This document shows, one piece after another, positions 21,437-34,075 of a DNA stretch of 64,000 bases. The stretch spans positions 12,053,842 to 12,117,841 of the forward strand of contig CM042084.1 in NCBI GenBank assembly GCA_023512835.1. Reading direction: 5' to 3'. A program made the position numbers and the translations under genes. Numbering within the stretch: the first letter of the stretch is position 1; each line of letters begins with the position of its first letter. The stretch comes from Taxillus chinensis. Lineage: Eukaryota; Streptophyta; Magnoliopsida; Santalales; Loranthaceae. The notes under the pieces were generated by a model. It ran no database searches. It saw nothing but the letters and a program-made list of their open reading frames with translations, and was not told the DNA's origin.

Positions 21437-24171
21437 ATGACTGCTAGCCAGCTTGAGGTACAACTTTTAATATTTAAAATTTTAAATTATGATTTGTAAA
21501 TTGTATTTATAAATTGTAATTTGTGATTGTGTCATGTAGTTTGTTTTTATAAATGTTAAATTTATAATTTATGATAGGCTAATTTTATTTTATGAACATT
21601 GTTTTTCTTTTAATATTTTTGAAACAGTAATGGAGAAATATTTTAAAAGAAAGTCAGAAGTAGAATTATCACAACCTGCTGCAATAAAAAAAGTTGATAA
21701 CTCTTCTTTCCTGGTAAAAAGAGTTAATAATTCTTCATCAAAACAAGATCGAATTGAAATTAATTTGGAAGATCTTCCATCTGATCTGGGATTACGACTT
21801 CGAATTACGGATTATCATCCTAATGATCGAGATCAAGTTCGTAGAGCATATGCACAAAGGAAAGCTTGCCAACCCAAGGAACATAATTTTCCATACAAAA
21901 CATACGGTGCTAATAAGCGACGGTTCAACAAAGGTTGGTTTACTCAATTCAATTGGCTAGAGTATAGCATAGCAAAAGATGCTGCATTTTGTCTATATTG
22001 CTATCTCTTTAAACGTGATGTTGGAGAACAAGCTGGTGGTGACACATTTGTTACTGAAGGCTTCTCAAATTGGAAGTATCCAGAAAAGCTTAGAATTCAT
22101 GAAGAAGGAATCAATAGTTCTCACAATCAAGCTAGGAGAATGTTTGAGAATCTATTAAAGCCAAGTCAAAGCATTCAGTCATTTCATTTTAAGCAGACAG
22201 ACCAAGCTCGAATTAAGTACCGAACTCGCTTAAATGCATCGCTTGACTGTATTCGATTTCTTTTGAGGCAAGGGCTTGCATTCCGTGGTCATGATGAATC
22301 AGAGGATTCAAGTAATCAAGGAAACTTTCTTGAGCTTTTAAAATTTCTTGCAGAACACAATGAAGATATCAAAGCTGTTACATTAAGAAATGCTCTCGAA
22401 AATAATATGATGATTTCTCCTGCAATTCAGAAGGACATTGTAAGTGCAACATCAGTTGAGACTTCTAATGATATTATTATGGAGCTTGGGGATGCATTTT
22501 TTCTATTCTTGTTGATGAATCTCGTGATATATCAACAAAGGAGCAAATGGCTGTTGCATTGCGGTATGTTGATAAGAAAGGTCATGTTGTTGAGCGTTTT
22601 TTAGGCATTTAACATGTTACTGATACTAGTGCTCTCTCACTCAAGGCATCAATTGAAGATTTATTTTGTAGGCATGGATTAAGCTTGTCTAGATTACGTG
22701 GGCAAGGTTATGATGGAGCTAGTAATATGCAAGATCAATTCAATGGTCTTAAAACTCTTATAATGAAGGAGAATGAAAGTGCATATTATGTGCATTGTTT
22801 TGCTCATCAATTGCAATTAGCACTCGTAGCTGTGGCAAAAAATAATAATAAAATTGCCACATTTTTTAACTTTGTTACAAATGTGGTGAATATTGTTGGA
22901 GGTTCATGCAAACATCTAGATCTTCTTAAAGAGAAGCAAGCAACTAGAATAGTTGAATCAGTTCAAATTGGGGAGCTTCCGAGTGGCCAAGGCCTAAATC
23001 AAGAAACAAGTCTTAAACGCTCATGTGATACTCGTTGGAGTTCACATTATAATACCATGATTAGCTTGATTAATATGTTTCCATCCATAGTTGATGTTTT
23101 TAATGTTGTTGCAGAGGATGGTTCAACCTCAGAGCTGAGAGGACAAGCAGAACATCTCTCACACTTTATCCAATCTTTTGAATTTGTGTTTAATCTTCAT
23201 TTGATGAGATATGTTTTGGGAGTTTCAAATGAATTATCACAAACTTTGCAAAGAAAAGATCAAGATATTGTGAATGTGATGAAGTTAATTCAAATATCAA
23301 AGGAACGACTCCAAATAATGAGAGAAAATGGGTGGAGTTCTTTGCTTGATGAAGTTTCTACTTTTTGTGGAATAAACAAGATATTAGTTCCAAATATGGA
23401 TGATACATATGTAGCTCGAGGGCGGTCAAGGCGTTATAATGATGGTTTGACGAACTTACATTTTTATCGTGTTGAGCTATTTTATGCTATCATAGATATG
23501 CAACTTCAAGAGATGAATAATCATTTCACGGAGTCAAATACTGAATTGCTTCTTTGCGTGTCATGCTTGAATCCATCTAATTTTTTTGCTACTTTTGACA
23601 AGCAAAAACTTATTCGCCTTGCCCAATTTTATCCAGAAGATTTTTCTTCCTCAAAGCTCATGATACTTTCAGATCAGCTTGATAATTATATTCTTGATGT
23701 ACGTTCTACCATTGAATTTTCAAGACTTGAAGGAATTTGTGATTTTGCTCAGAAAATAATTGAGACTAGCAAAAATGTGGTATATCCATTAGTTTATTTG
23801 TTAGTGACTTTGGCATTAACTTTACCAATTGCTACTGTCACTGTGGAAAGAGCATTCTCTGCTATGAAGATTGTGAAGAATCGATTGCGTAATCGAATGA
23901 GTGACCAATGGATGAATGATAGTTTGATTGTCTACATAGAAAAAGACATTTTTCATAACATTGATAATGAAGCTATCATGCAACGGTTTCAACATATGAA
24001 GACACGTAGAAATCAATTGTAAAAGGTTATGATAAACCTTTTATTTGTTACTGTTTTTTATATGAACAATAAAGTTAGATTTTTTTGTGTTATAATTATT
24101 AAATTGTAAAATTTAAATTTTCAAATACGAAAGTCGCCCACTCTGCATGAAATTTCTGGATCCGCCCCTGA
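21437..24171 (+). mobile_element. hAT element (TTF zinc-finger/ZMYM1-like), 5' end not found
   Basis: The element carries the broken transposase gene at 21630-24022. Its right end is suggested by CTGGATCCGCCCCTG at 24157-24171, a sequence common at ends of this plant hAT group (GGGGCGGATCC on the other strand). I could not find a matching inverted copy upstream of the gene, so the left end is lost or diverged. A 21-base ATG frame at 21437-21457, then a probable intron (21458-21627, GT...CAG), precedes the transposase start; the spliced frame meets TAA at once, so it is leader, not coding. Confidence 0.6.
21630..24022 (+). pseudogene. hAT transposase, TTF-type zinc finger protein, disrupted
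   Basis: Two long frames in series (21630-22604 and 22685-24022) are the halves of one protein of roughly 800 residues. The first half starts MEKYFKRKSEVE and carries the TTF-type zinc finger region (RRFNKGWFTQFNWLEYS, DAAFCLYCYLFKR), then the start of the DUF4371-like RNase-H fold. The second half holds GYDGASNM and HCFAHQLQLALVAV, and ends with the hAT dimerisation motif (TVERAFSAMKIVKNRLRN). Two lesions separate them: a one-base loss in the T-run at 22497-22502, and an in-frame TAA at 22610-22612 where the family usually has a glutamine codon. The rest of the frame is clean, so inactivation is fairly recent, or the protein is made in parts. Such transposases cut and paste DNA in the nucleus. 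Domesticated relatives exist, but the lesions argue against that here. Confidence 0.88.
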
Positions 24172-26853
24172 GAACAAGTTATATTTTCTATTCATGATAT
24201 TCAATTCATAAAAAGTATGTTTTTAAATGTTTTATTTTATCCATAATTTGCGATCATGTATATTATCAATATTATCACGTGAGAAAAGTGCATTAAAATT
24301 ATTTTACATTGGAGATGAGGGTAGCCTATGTGAGACTTAAGGCATTATTTGGTTGTTTTTTTATTTAAATACATAAAATATCCTCCTTAGGTTGTTTGAT
24401 ACTTTTTTTTTAAAACAAGTTATTTTCAAATGACGAAAATAAAAACACATTTAAAATATTTTTTAACTAATATTTTCTGTTTTCATGTGTTTTGCGGTGA
24501 GTTTCTCCCAACGCAACACACCCCTCTCCACATGACATGCTTTCCCTTGAAAGTATGTAGGAAAACATTTTTTTACAAAATACACCCACCAAACAAAAAA
24601 GTATTTTTAATTAACATTATTTTAGCTTTTAAAAACCTAAAACCAAAAATATACATCAAACATACCTAAAATACTATAAATATGCATACGTATAATGTTC
24701 TTCAAAGCTGGGGGACCGCCCAACACCCCACCCCCAGCTCGATCTCTGAATACCATGCAAATGGGATTATGAAGACATCAAACCGAAAAAATCCCAGGGG
24801 AATTGGGGTAGGAGTAATGGGAGAAAAAAAAAACAAGAAGGGAGAAAATCTGATTTAATATTGGGATATACTTTTTGGGTTAATTTGAGTAAGAGTTTTG
24901 TATCGAGTTTTCACATATTTCATTGAAGGTTTTATTATGAGATAAAAAAAATGAGGTTCGAGGGTATCATACCCGGATTATTTGGGGTCTCAAATTGTGG
25001 ATATATGCTAGTGAATTTTCTTAATTGATTATCTTATTCATATTGAAAAGGTTCGTCACGTAGAAATCAGTGTCTTTGTTTTTCTTTCCTTAGTTAAATT
25101 TTGCATAAATTGTTGTCCAGGATCAAGTGTAGGTCTAAGAATTTTTTTTCTTCTGAAAATCAAAGACTGCGAAATCATTTGAGACTTCTGTAGTCTGAAA
25201 TTTTCCTTGTATACGGACTGCCTCGGTACCCAAATAAATTAATTATGAGTTTAGTTAACTCATGAATTCATGAGCCCTTCTCTGTATTTTGATCATTGAC
25301 AAGCATATCTTAATTTTTATTTTATTTTTTTGACATCTAAAAGGAGATTATGGCAAAGTTTGATCTTCCGTAAGTAAGAACATTGTATTATGTCTACGTA
25401 TTTTGATATAGAATTCTTAGAAGAAGTAAGATATTCAAATGTTAATTGGTCATTTCAAGTTTTTGTGTCTTCTAAGAAGATAATCTTGTATCTTAGAAGC
25501 GTAAGAAATAGTATATGGTTTTTCGTTCTAGTGTTTAGGTTGAGGATCAAACATAATTAATATGATTAAAGGACCATAGTTGATTAGAACGTTGTTAACT
25601 GATATTGAGTATCTAGAATAGGGGCATCAAATGATAGCCAATTCATTATGAGTATTGCCAGTAATCCTGTTTTCATAAGTAAATGATGAAGTTGGTTGTC
25701 ATCCTGCGATAATGTGTACAGCAGTCATTTAATTTGTTGATGCTTGCATGACATTTTCATCAACCTCTTAGGCATTGTATTTATTATTTCTATAGTAGAT
25801 TAGATTTATTTGCTCTGCATGCCTCAAGTTTGGGGGTGTTGTTTTGTATATGGTGCCATAGCAAGTTAATCCTAGCAGCCTAGTTGGCCCAAAGATGGAA
25901 TCCTATATGCGCATATCATTTTCATAGCGACAAATTAAATTATACGATTCCAAATTACTATAAATGGTACCCTTCAAAATGTCCCTACAATGCCATAAAT
26001 TGTTGCTCTTTAAAAGGTCTTCCAAACCACACAACGAGTGGGAATTCCAAGCCTTAAATGCCCACAACAGCATATTACAATAACTGTATAATAACTTCAC
26101 AACTGCCTGCACGTTATAGTTACTGCATTATCATAACTGTGTTTCCTTTTCCTTGTCTGTGTGATAATTGGTAACGTATCATAGAGGAATATTATAATTT
26201 GTTATTGTTATGGTAAATATCTTATTAAGGTAAGTACGGAGGGATTCAAAGAGTGTGGCCTTTCTAGAACAATAGCTATAATGTGAACCGGGCTAATGGG
26301 ATAAGGCAGACAGTGGACGTCACAAGTGCTCTCTAATCTCCTCTCTTATTTATTTTGTAGCTATTAATATTTATATGCAGATAATATATCGACTGCATTT
26401 TCATTCTGGACTTTGACCAAGAATGTCATAGCATTTTTTCATCCTGGTTTAAGGGGAGTGGCAAGTGGATCAAAGCAGTGTACAGTGAATCCTCCACGCG
26501 CAGGTACAATTCCCATCTCTTTAGGGGTTGCCTGCACTTGTTTATTAACATCTCTTGTGTTCTGCTCTTTTGAGTTTATTTCAATATTGTTCATTTAGAT
26601 TTCAAATAAGCGATGCATATCCATCCTGCCCCTACTACAATAAAGTTTCACCCATGCAGGAATGGTGATTTGAACCAATACTGAAACCTCCACAATAGGA
26701 GGAGCAAAGAGATACCTACCTACCAATTGCTCGTTGGCTGCATACTTTTTTTTTTTAACTACAAAACATGTTTTTGAGGATAAATGACGGCCAACAAAAC
26801 TAGGAACCAATCCCGAGTGGTAAGGAAGATCCTAGTCTGTAAGGAAAATTGAA
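24172..26853. other. Intergenic DNA, 3' of the MATE gene
   Basis: No gene supported. 24335-24670 has AT-rich MITE-like DNA (GGCATTATTTGGTTGTTTTT). 24690-26850 is single-copy looking, with the MATE 3' UTR probably within the last 200 bases before 26853. Short frames here show no family resemblance. Confidence 0.4.
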
Positions 26854-29036
26854 CTAAGAGATGCCCATAGTGCTCAAGGCTTCTGCATTTGCAGATCTCT
26901 TCAAACGGTCAACAGCTTTTACAACCTATAAGAAAGCATCATTTCAATTGGTGAGAATCTACATCCATACATGCATATATAGAAACAAATGACAGCTTGA
27001 TAAAAAGTTGTGCAATGGAGATGATGAGATCTAAAGTTGTGTACCTCAGCGTTCCAGTCTGTTCTGGCTGTTATTATTATAAGAACTATTGTTTGGCAAA
27101 GCACTCCAATTATAACCCCCCACCATATTCCCTGAACAATAAAAAAAAACAATAAAGTGTTACCGATTACTTGGATTTTGGTCGTCAGATTCTTTTTCTT
27201 TATCTGTAATGCAGCACAAATTAAGGAGAGAGAGAGAGATTTTCTACTTACAGCAACCCCTAGGCTAGTTTTGAAACCAAGAACACAGCCAATGGGAAGA
27301 CCAATTATATAGTAAGTGAAAAGATTCACATAAGCCACCACAGATTGCCACCCACTCCCAATCGCCACACCTGAATTCACATATAGAATCTTCGTCAACA
27401 GTCACAGGCTCGTGGATATAAATATCACTTGAGACTAATTAAGCACAGTTATACTATGGCGATCCATGGAAGTACATACTGATCATGTGTTATTAGTTAC
27501 CTGAGAGAATGGGTTGAACGCCATTTAGCAGAACTGAAAAGGCCAGGAGAGGGGCCAGAGTTGTCACCACCTCAACCACCTCGGTGTCACTCGAGAAGAG
27601 CTGGCCTAGTCCGGATTTAAATATCAGAACAACCGCGCTGAAAATAATGCTAATGATGATGCTTGTTCCCACCACAACAAACACCGAGAACTTTGCAACC
27701 TTTGGATGCCCTGCGCCGAGTTCATTACTAACTCGAACGCTGTCATCGCAACATTAGAACCCACTGATTAATATTTAGCGTTATAACTGTATCTGTCAGA
27801 AATTGAGATGGATTTTGGTCTTTGACTTACCTGGCTGCTGCACTCAGGCCTAACATGAACATCATGTCCCAATTCCAATAGTTCATACTGCATATATATA
27901 TCAAGTAAATTCAATTCAACTCTCCAGCCATGAAAATGGATGTTGCAAAAAATCACCAAAGCAAACAAATTGAAATGACTTGTGAGAAAGTGCTTCTTGC
28001 AGCTATTTTGAAAATGTCCTTATGATTGATTATCTTTTTAAAAAAACACCAAATCCAACAATTGAAAATTTTGTTCAATAAAAGTGCTTATTATTTGTGC
28101 TTCAAAAGAAAGACGCACATTCCAACTTTTTACAAAAACACTGGGCTAAAAAGATTTGAATAAAAACACTTCCTTTCATTCGACCAAATATTTATATTAC
28201 CTTTCAAGTAAGAAAAGCAAATTCTGAAATAAGCAACAAAACGGGCCTTAATTAATATGTACCTTACGGTAATGGCGTCCAGGGATATGGTAGGATTTGG
28301 AAGGAAACCACTTATAAGCACAACTCCTTGAGTATACCATATTTCCAAGCTGAAGTTATCAAAAGATTCACAGGAAATGGCGGTTACTGTGATTGCGGGT
28401 GCATTGGTGAAAACTTTACATATACTATTACCAATTAACAATTACCAATTACCATAACATGACCGCAGAAGCAAGAGTGAGCTTGAGATAGGGCCAAATT
28501 CCAGTAAAAGCCTTGATGGAGAAGCCAGTCCATGTTTGCTTGCAGGATGGGCTGAACAGTATGTAAAGCGCATTTAGAATGACCAAAAGCCACCAAGAGA
28601 AGCTCAAGGTGAGAGCTGCCCCAAAAAGCCCGAAGTCCCACACATAAACCACCAAGTAAGTTAAAAGCGTGTGAAGCAGGAACACCCCTACAGCAATGTA
28701 GGCCAGAGGGTTCACAATGTTCTGTGCCTGCAGGAACCTCTGCATTGGACAGCTTAATGCAAAGGCATACAACTGCAGCAGCAGCCCCCGGGCGAAGACC
28801 TGACCAAGCTTGGCTATGGTCTTCGACTGCCCAATGGCTCGGAGGACAGCGCCTGAGTACCAGTACAAGGGGGTCAGGATCACGGCTGCCCCAAGGTGGA
28901 TGATGATGGCTCTCTGGCATATGATACCCATCTCTGCCCGCTTCTTGGCTCCATAGGCCTGCCCACACACTGTTTGTACTGCACTAGCCATCCCCAACTG
29001 TCCTACACACACATATATATATATGTCAGCACACAC

Positions 29037-29068
<32 letters not shown>

Positions 29069-29405
29069 TTTTGTTTGTTTATGTATCACTACTGTCAGGT
29101 CAGAATGTATTTAATACTCAAATTTAGTTTTGAAATGACAGGCAGAATCATGGGTTTTTTCAGTTAGATCAATAAAATAAAAAAATGATCCGACACCACT
29201 TCAGTTTCAAAATTTTGAGTCATGTTTTGGAACATCTTACGAAAGACTCCTAGTGCAATTTCAGATTTAATAATGACGTCACTATTTAACATATTGTAAG
29301 CTTATAATCTTAAATTTATCGCAAATATCCGGGCCATCTAATGTAATGGGTCCCACTACCAAATTCCTCACACACTCGTAATGTATTCAAGGCTGTTTCG
29401 TTGTC

Positions 29406-29464
<59 letters not shown>

Positions 29465-30024
29465 TCCATAATTAAATTTATGCAAAAAAAATAAAAAACC
29501 AAGAAAAAAGAACAAAGAAATTACAGTTGAATCTAAAGAGCTTTTCTACTTCTATTTCTATTTCTATTTTTATTTATTTTGGAAACTCCAAAATGGTGCT
29601 TTTAAATAGTAATAATAATAATAATAATACAACTTAATACGAGAAATATAAAAAGAGTCACGTTTTTTACAAAACCTGTGGCAAACGGGTTGTAAAATAT
29701 AAAAATCCACGCAACAGAAGTGCGTACCATAATGCCATAAGCAAGGCCTTGGATTCCGACGCTTGCAATGGAAGCACCAGCAAACTCAGTGGAACTAAGA
29801 TGGCCGCAGAACACGAGAGTCGTAAAGCTGAGCATGTAATTGAAGATGGAGACGATGATGGAAGCCCCCGACAGGATCCACAGTAGCCGGGACTCCCACA
29901 AGGCCAGCCGGTACCACTGCGAGCGGCCACTGCCCACCAGCAGAGCCTCCTCCGCCTCTGCAGACGACAGCTCGCCAATAGGCCTGTGCCCCAGCAGAGG
30001 CCTTCCATTCTCCATAGAGCTCAT
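26854..30024 (-). CDS. MATE efflux transporter (DETOXIFICATION family)
   Basis: Eight exons on the minus strand: 30024-29728, 28997-28453, 28349-28263, 27887-27831, 27739-27501, 27370-27252, 27131-27045, 26925-26854. They join to 500 residues plus stop, the usual plant MATE length. The N-terminus is hydrophilic (MSSMENGRPLLG), followed by about 12 membrane segments in two halves. Family motifs are CGQAYGAKKRAE at the start of exon 2, PMQRFLQAQNIVNPLAY, and RVSNELGAGHPKVAKFS at the exon 4/5 boundary. Plant MATE proteins export secondary metabolites, organic acids or xenobiotics by ion antiport at the vacuole or plasma membrane; the substrate cannot be read here. The sequence resembles the DTX38-40 branch by memory only. 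A second in-frame ATG lies nine bases downstream (30015). Exon 3's donor is AAG|GTACAT; an upstream GTAAGG would break frame. All junctions are GT-AG and no lesion is seen. Confidence 0.93.
28005..28255. repeat. Possible MITE fragment in MATE intron 3
   Basis: On the minus strand this stretch starts GGCCCGTTTTGTTGCTTATT and contains AAGCACTTTTATTG-type motifs like those in the TIR element at 11309-12440. No matching second end is visible, so it is only a possible fragment. Confidence 0.25.
29035..29075. repeat. ATGT/TTTG microsatellite near MATE exon 2 acceptor
   Basis: Seven or so tandem ATGT units followed by TTTG units, in intron 1 about 40-80 bases from the exon 2 acceptor; further CA and TA dinucleotides lie between. 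Confidence 0.85.
29412..29461. repeat. (TA)n microsatellite in MATE intron 1
   Basis: About 25 uninterrupted TA units, likely length-polymorphic. Confidence 0.95.
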
Positions 30025-30157
30025 ATGTATGTATATATTATATTATATTATTAATTATCATATGAAAATGTTTTTGTGGGTTTGTAGAGTTATGCCAATA
30101 ATTTGGATCGGAGTTGGCAAGAACCAAAAATATATGAGGACTGGCGATTTTGTGTGT

Positions 30158-30167
30158 GCTTATATAG
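30158..30167 (-). promoter_or_regulatory. Probable TATA box of the MATE gene
   Basis: The minus strand reads CTATATAAGC about 135 bases upstream of the first ATG. This would put the start of transcription near 30130 and give a leader of about 100 nt. Confidence 0.5.
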
Positions 30168-30817
30168 CCTGATAGCCAAGTCAAAGTGACGCATATATAC
30201 ACACACAGCTGATGAAGTAGTGCAACTAACGGTCCCGTTTTGAAGCACCTGTCAGCCAAACATTTGGGTCTACCAACCCAAGTCTTATCTAACGTTTGCT
30301 GAAATGTTCATCGGCATGTAATGCTACCAGAAAGTCTTTGTGTCTAACTTGGACCGTGGACACACCTACCAGTACGTTTCATTATACCCACAGCCACAGG
30401 CCAGGCCACAGCAAATATGCTTCATTCCGTCCCCCAGCACATTAATTCCAAGTGAAGTGGTGCAATTCTACAACGCACGTGACACCTAAACCCTTCTTCT
30501 TTTCCCTGCCTTGTGGGCTGTGGCTTTCAAAGAATTGGCCTTTTCACTGTATATCCGTCGCTCAGTCTAGCACGTGCCCTTCAATACATTATACGTATTT
30601 TAAAAAGAAACCAAAAAAAAAAACAACAACAACAGCGGCGCAACAAACCAATTAAAATTGAAAAAAGAGAAAAGAAGAAAATTTGATTTATACGTTTTTT
30701 ATTTAAAAAAAAAATCTACACAATTGTGTAGGCTTTCGACGTATACAAAGTCTCGAGTGCAGTACTGTTTTGTGTCGATGATTTTTTTCCCCTTAATTTT
30801 GCATGGAAAAATTAATG
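30168..30817. other. MATE promoter region
   Basis: Upstream of the TATA box. It includes CACGTG-like cores (ACACGTGAC-type at about 30475, AGCACGTGCC at about 30570), which are bZIP/bHLH binding words by general knowledge only. No gene is seen. Confidence 0.35.
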
Positions 30818-30825
30818 TTGAGATG

Positions 30826-31556
30826 TAGGGATGCAACCCGCTATAGCGGGGGGTGGAATCTATCTATTATCGTATTTTGGGTAAAAAAAATTTAAAATCG
30901 TATCCCGCCCCATGTGTAGGCAGGGTGGGGTATCCCGTTCTATAGCGGGGTTAGCGGGGAGGTTTCATCCGCCCGCTCCCCGCTACCGACTTTTATTGAT
31001 TTCTCTCTAAAGACAATCTTGCCTTCTAGAGGCTCCACAAAATAGTTGATACAAATAATTCAGGTACTATCAGGGGCGGAATCAACCTATTACCGCTTCC
31101 TGCCATCACTTAAGTGGTAGATTAAATTTTAAGATTGTATCTTATTTCAAATGTAAGTGGGACAGATTATATCATTCTTTAATGTGTCTACGAATGAGGT
31201 TTCATTTGCTCGCATCTTATTATCGCTTTTTATTAGATCTATTCATATCAATAATTTTAGCTTAAATCAAGTTTCGACATCATTTTTAACCTAAAAATTA
31301 TCAAAAATAATTTAATTTTACAATTATAAATATCATTCAAAGCTATCAAAAATTATAAATAAATATTATTAAAATTAAGCGGGGTAGGGCTGAACGAGAT
31401 ACCCTGCTGCTACCTATTACTGTTCCCCGTTCCCGCCTAGTGTCAAGTTTAAAAATCGCACTCCGCTATTGCCTGGGCAGGATAACCCGTCCCGCATAGC
31501 GGGGGCGGAGCGGATAGCGGGGGATAGCGGGGTTGGGTATCCGTTGCCCACTCCTA
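30826..31556. mobile_element. Non-autonomous hAT element, copy A (731 bp)
   Basis: Flanked by a perfect 8-bp direct repeat TTGAGATG (30818-30825 and 31557-31564), the target size of hAT elements. The ends TAGGGATGCAACCCG and, from the other strand, TAGGAGTGGGCAACGG form imperfect inverted repeats. The body is GC-rich for this window, with many ATAGCGGGG and CCCGC words near both ends. An inner module of about 170 bp occurs twice (near 30845-31010 and 31075-31250). No coding capacity. Copy B is at 41812-42593, same orientation. Confidence 0.85.
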
Positions 31557-31564
31557 TTGAGATG

Positions 31565-32734
31565 TCAGTTATGTTTTTTTATAAAATTTTCTTTTTATAT
31601 GTACCGATAATAATTAACTAATATTAAAACTTGAATATATTAAATATAATCGAGGCGTCAAAGAAAAATGATGCCATCTGTCAAAATGAAAATGTCGACC
31701 AATATACTGTATGGCTTTGGTTTTTAAGCCAAGAAGTTATATATGTAGGCTCAACAATATTGCTTTGGACGTAAAAGTCTAAATCTGAAATGGTTTTGAG
31801 GGTTTCAATGATTTTATAATATTAGGTCCACCAAGACAGCCCATTTGTTAGGTTGGAGTTGTACCAGTTTCAAAGAAATTGGTAACTTAGTTTAACGTGA
31901 CTTACATTTATTTTCTTTCTGTTGACATAATTAAAATTCATAATTTCATCTTTCGTACGTATAGTACGATATATCTCATATTTTATATTGGGGGTTTTTA
32001 ATACGAACAGATCAAGTTTCCTTGGTTTTTCTTTGTGAAGCAAAAATATGCCAAAGGCCAATATGTAGAAGGACTACGAAATTATTTTCACCGCTTCCTT
32101 AACATAGAGAGGAAATCACTTCCATACAGGCCTAAGACACTTAGATACATTTAGTTCCATTTTTTTGTAATTGGTTGTCTCAACACATTAACAATTTGGT
32201 TGGCAAGCAACAAGCAGCAGTTAACAAGTTTTAGGGGTCAAGTTTCAGTCTATTAGAGGACCCTGTGTAAAATATGTGACCATTTGAGAACTCCGAAGCC
32301 TATCAAAGAATCTTGCGTCAAAATAAATGATCTTGAAAGTCTATCAAAAAAACTTACATATCTATCAAGTGACTTTAGAGTCTGCCAAAGGAATATTTTA
32401 AAAGATTAAAGCAACTTCAAGAGAAAACCTTCAAGTTAAATCAAAAGACTCTCAAAACGAAAGCAAGAAATAGTCAACGATTATGTTTTATATGAGGAGG
32501 ACAAGGAGAAATAAAACAATGATTTTCATTGCTCTTCATAAGAGATCCAATTCTAATACCAATCCATATATCTAGTCCTGATGGTTTGATGGAAGAAATA
32601 GCTTGGGATGACAACGTTCCAAAAAACCTGTAGATAAACACAAGACTTAACAAAGCTTTCATATGTCAAATCGATCAATATGGTCTAGAGGTACCAAAGA
32701 CTACACCAAAGACAATTTCTTTGGCTTAGTCTAC
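31565..32734. other. AT-rich intergenic DNA
   Basis: No gene or bounded element found. 32270-32460 has loosely repeated words (CTATCAAA, AAAGACT). Confidence 0.35.
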
Positions 32735-32940
32735 TGCATAAGGATATTTACATCTTTTCAAATATTCAAAATACTTTTGTTTACGGTTTATCAAACACTT
32801 ATTATCTATTTTTAGAATCTAAAATAATTTTAAAATCATAATTGACCAAGCACTTATTTGTTTCTTCTCATAATAGCATTTTTTTCAACACAATTAAAAA
32901 TAATTTTTTAAAAAAAATACAACACTATACCAAACTAAGT
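32735..32940 (-). mobile_element. Fragment of the 11309-12440 TIR family
   Basis: Read on the minus strand from 32940, GACTTAGTTTGGTATAGTG matches the left terminus of the intronic element (GGCTTAGTTTGGTAATG). The similarity continues through TGTGTTGAA, AAGTGCTTG, GATAATAAGTGTTTGATAAA and AAATATCCTT. Only about 200 bp of the left end is recognisable. Confidence 0.6.
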
Positions 32941-33787
32941 CATTATCTACTTTGAGTTTACCACATCTGCTCTTATGACTTTAAAATACATTTTTTGCCA
33001 CATTTAATACAACTAAACTCATTAATGATCATATATAACAGCATAACTAAATAATATAGACCAATCATGAATACGTAGCATGAAAATTACATACAACGTC
33101 ATATGCACATGTTTATTTTCAACTAGTCTTACTTTATTTTTTTAATCAAAAAAATTATAAATGCATTAACATGTTCAAAATCAGACATAGAGCAATAAAA
33201 ACAAAATAATTCAAATTCATATTATAATGTGATATTCTCACACAAAAATGACACGTATATGAATAGTGTGCTCATAAAAGACTTTGAGTGGTAATCCCTT
33301 TGTAAGCAGATCTATTATTATGGAGTTTGTTCCAATATACTCTATATATATACATCCACTCTACTCTCTTTACTTCACAACTAGGAACTTAATGTCAATA
33401 TACTTTGACCTAGATAAGCTCCTATTATTATTAGAATATAGTACTAGTGACTTTTTGTCACAAATCATAATATAACTTTTCTTTCAATACCTTCCATAAT
33501 ATACATCCTAGTGACAAAAATTCACAGTTATATCCTAGTATCTAGCATAATAAAAATCAAAATACTCGATGATTTCTAAAAGATCTAACATTATATATGT
33601 GAGCATGTAATCTTTTGTTCTATGAAAATACCTTGTAACCTGTTTTGTTGTTTTTTAATAATTCATTTCAAGTTTACTTAAATATATGTTTAACATAACA
33701 ACATTTACACAATATTCAAACACGTACACTCACAAATATACATTAGGCTCTCTATAACTTATATAGAGGGAATCATTTGTATTTTCT
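32941..33787. other. AT-rich DNA between element remnants
   Basis: Possibly the degraded 3' part of the copia remnant to its right, but no motif proves this. Confidence 0.3.
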
Positions 33788-34075
33788 TTACTTCAATATT
33801 ATTTTTAGGGCATTGATTGAGACTAATTCGAGAATATGCCTAGAGTGATCTTGTTGTATATAGATTCTTAATATGAAAAAGTTGTTACAAAGATCTTTTA
33901 TATTATATTTGTTTGATAGAATTTTTTTGGTTTCATGCAATATGTCTATATCATTTGTGAGAAATATGTCATCAACATATAAAACTATATATATGATTTT
34001 ACTCTCACTGAATTTGTGATACACATAATTATCAATAGCATTTATCTTAAAACCAAATGAAATAATTATTTAAAT
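33788..34075 (-). pseudogene. Ty1/copia reverse transcriptase fragment
   Basis: The minus strand encodes YIVLYVDDIFLTNDI, with the YVDD catalytic motif of copia reverse transcriptase, then LHETKKILSNKYNIKDL, matching the family's usual block after the catalytic site. The frame is open for 78 residues, but flanking domains are not recognisable and no LTRs were found. It is a small, old remnant with no sign of activity. Confidence 0.75.

Noticed and set aside
28435..28968. Second long minus-strand frame over MATE exon 2
   Set aside because: Out of frame with the transporter, no membrane pattern; a shadow of the real exon.
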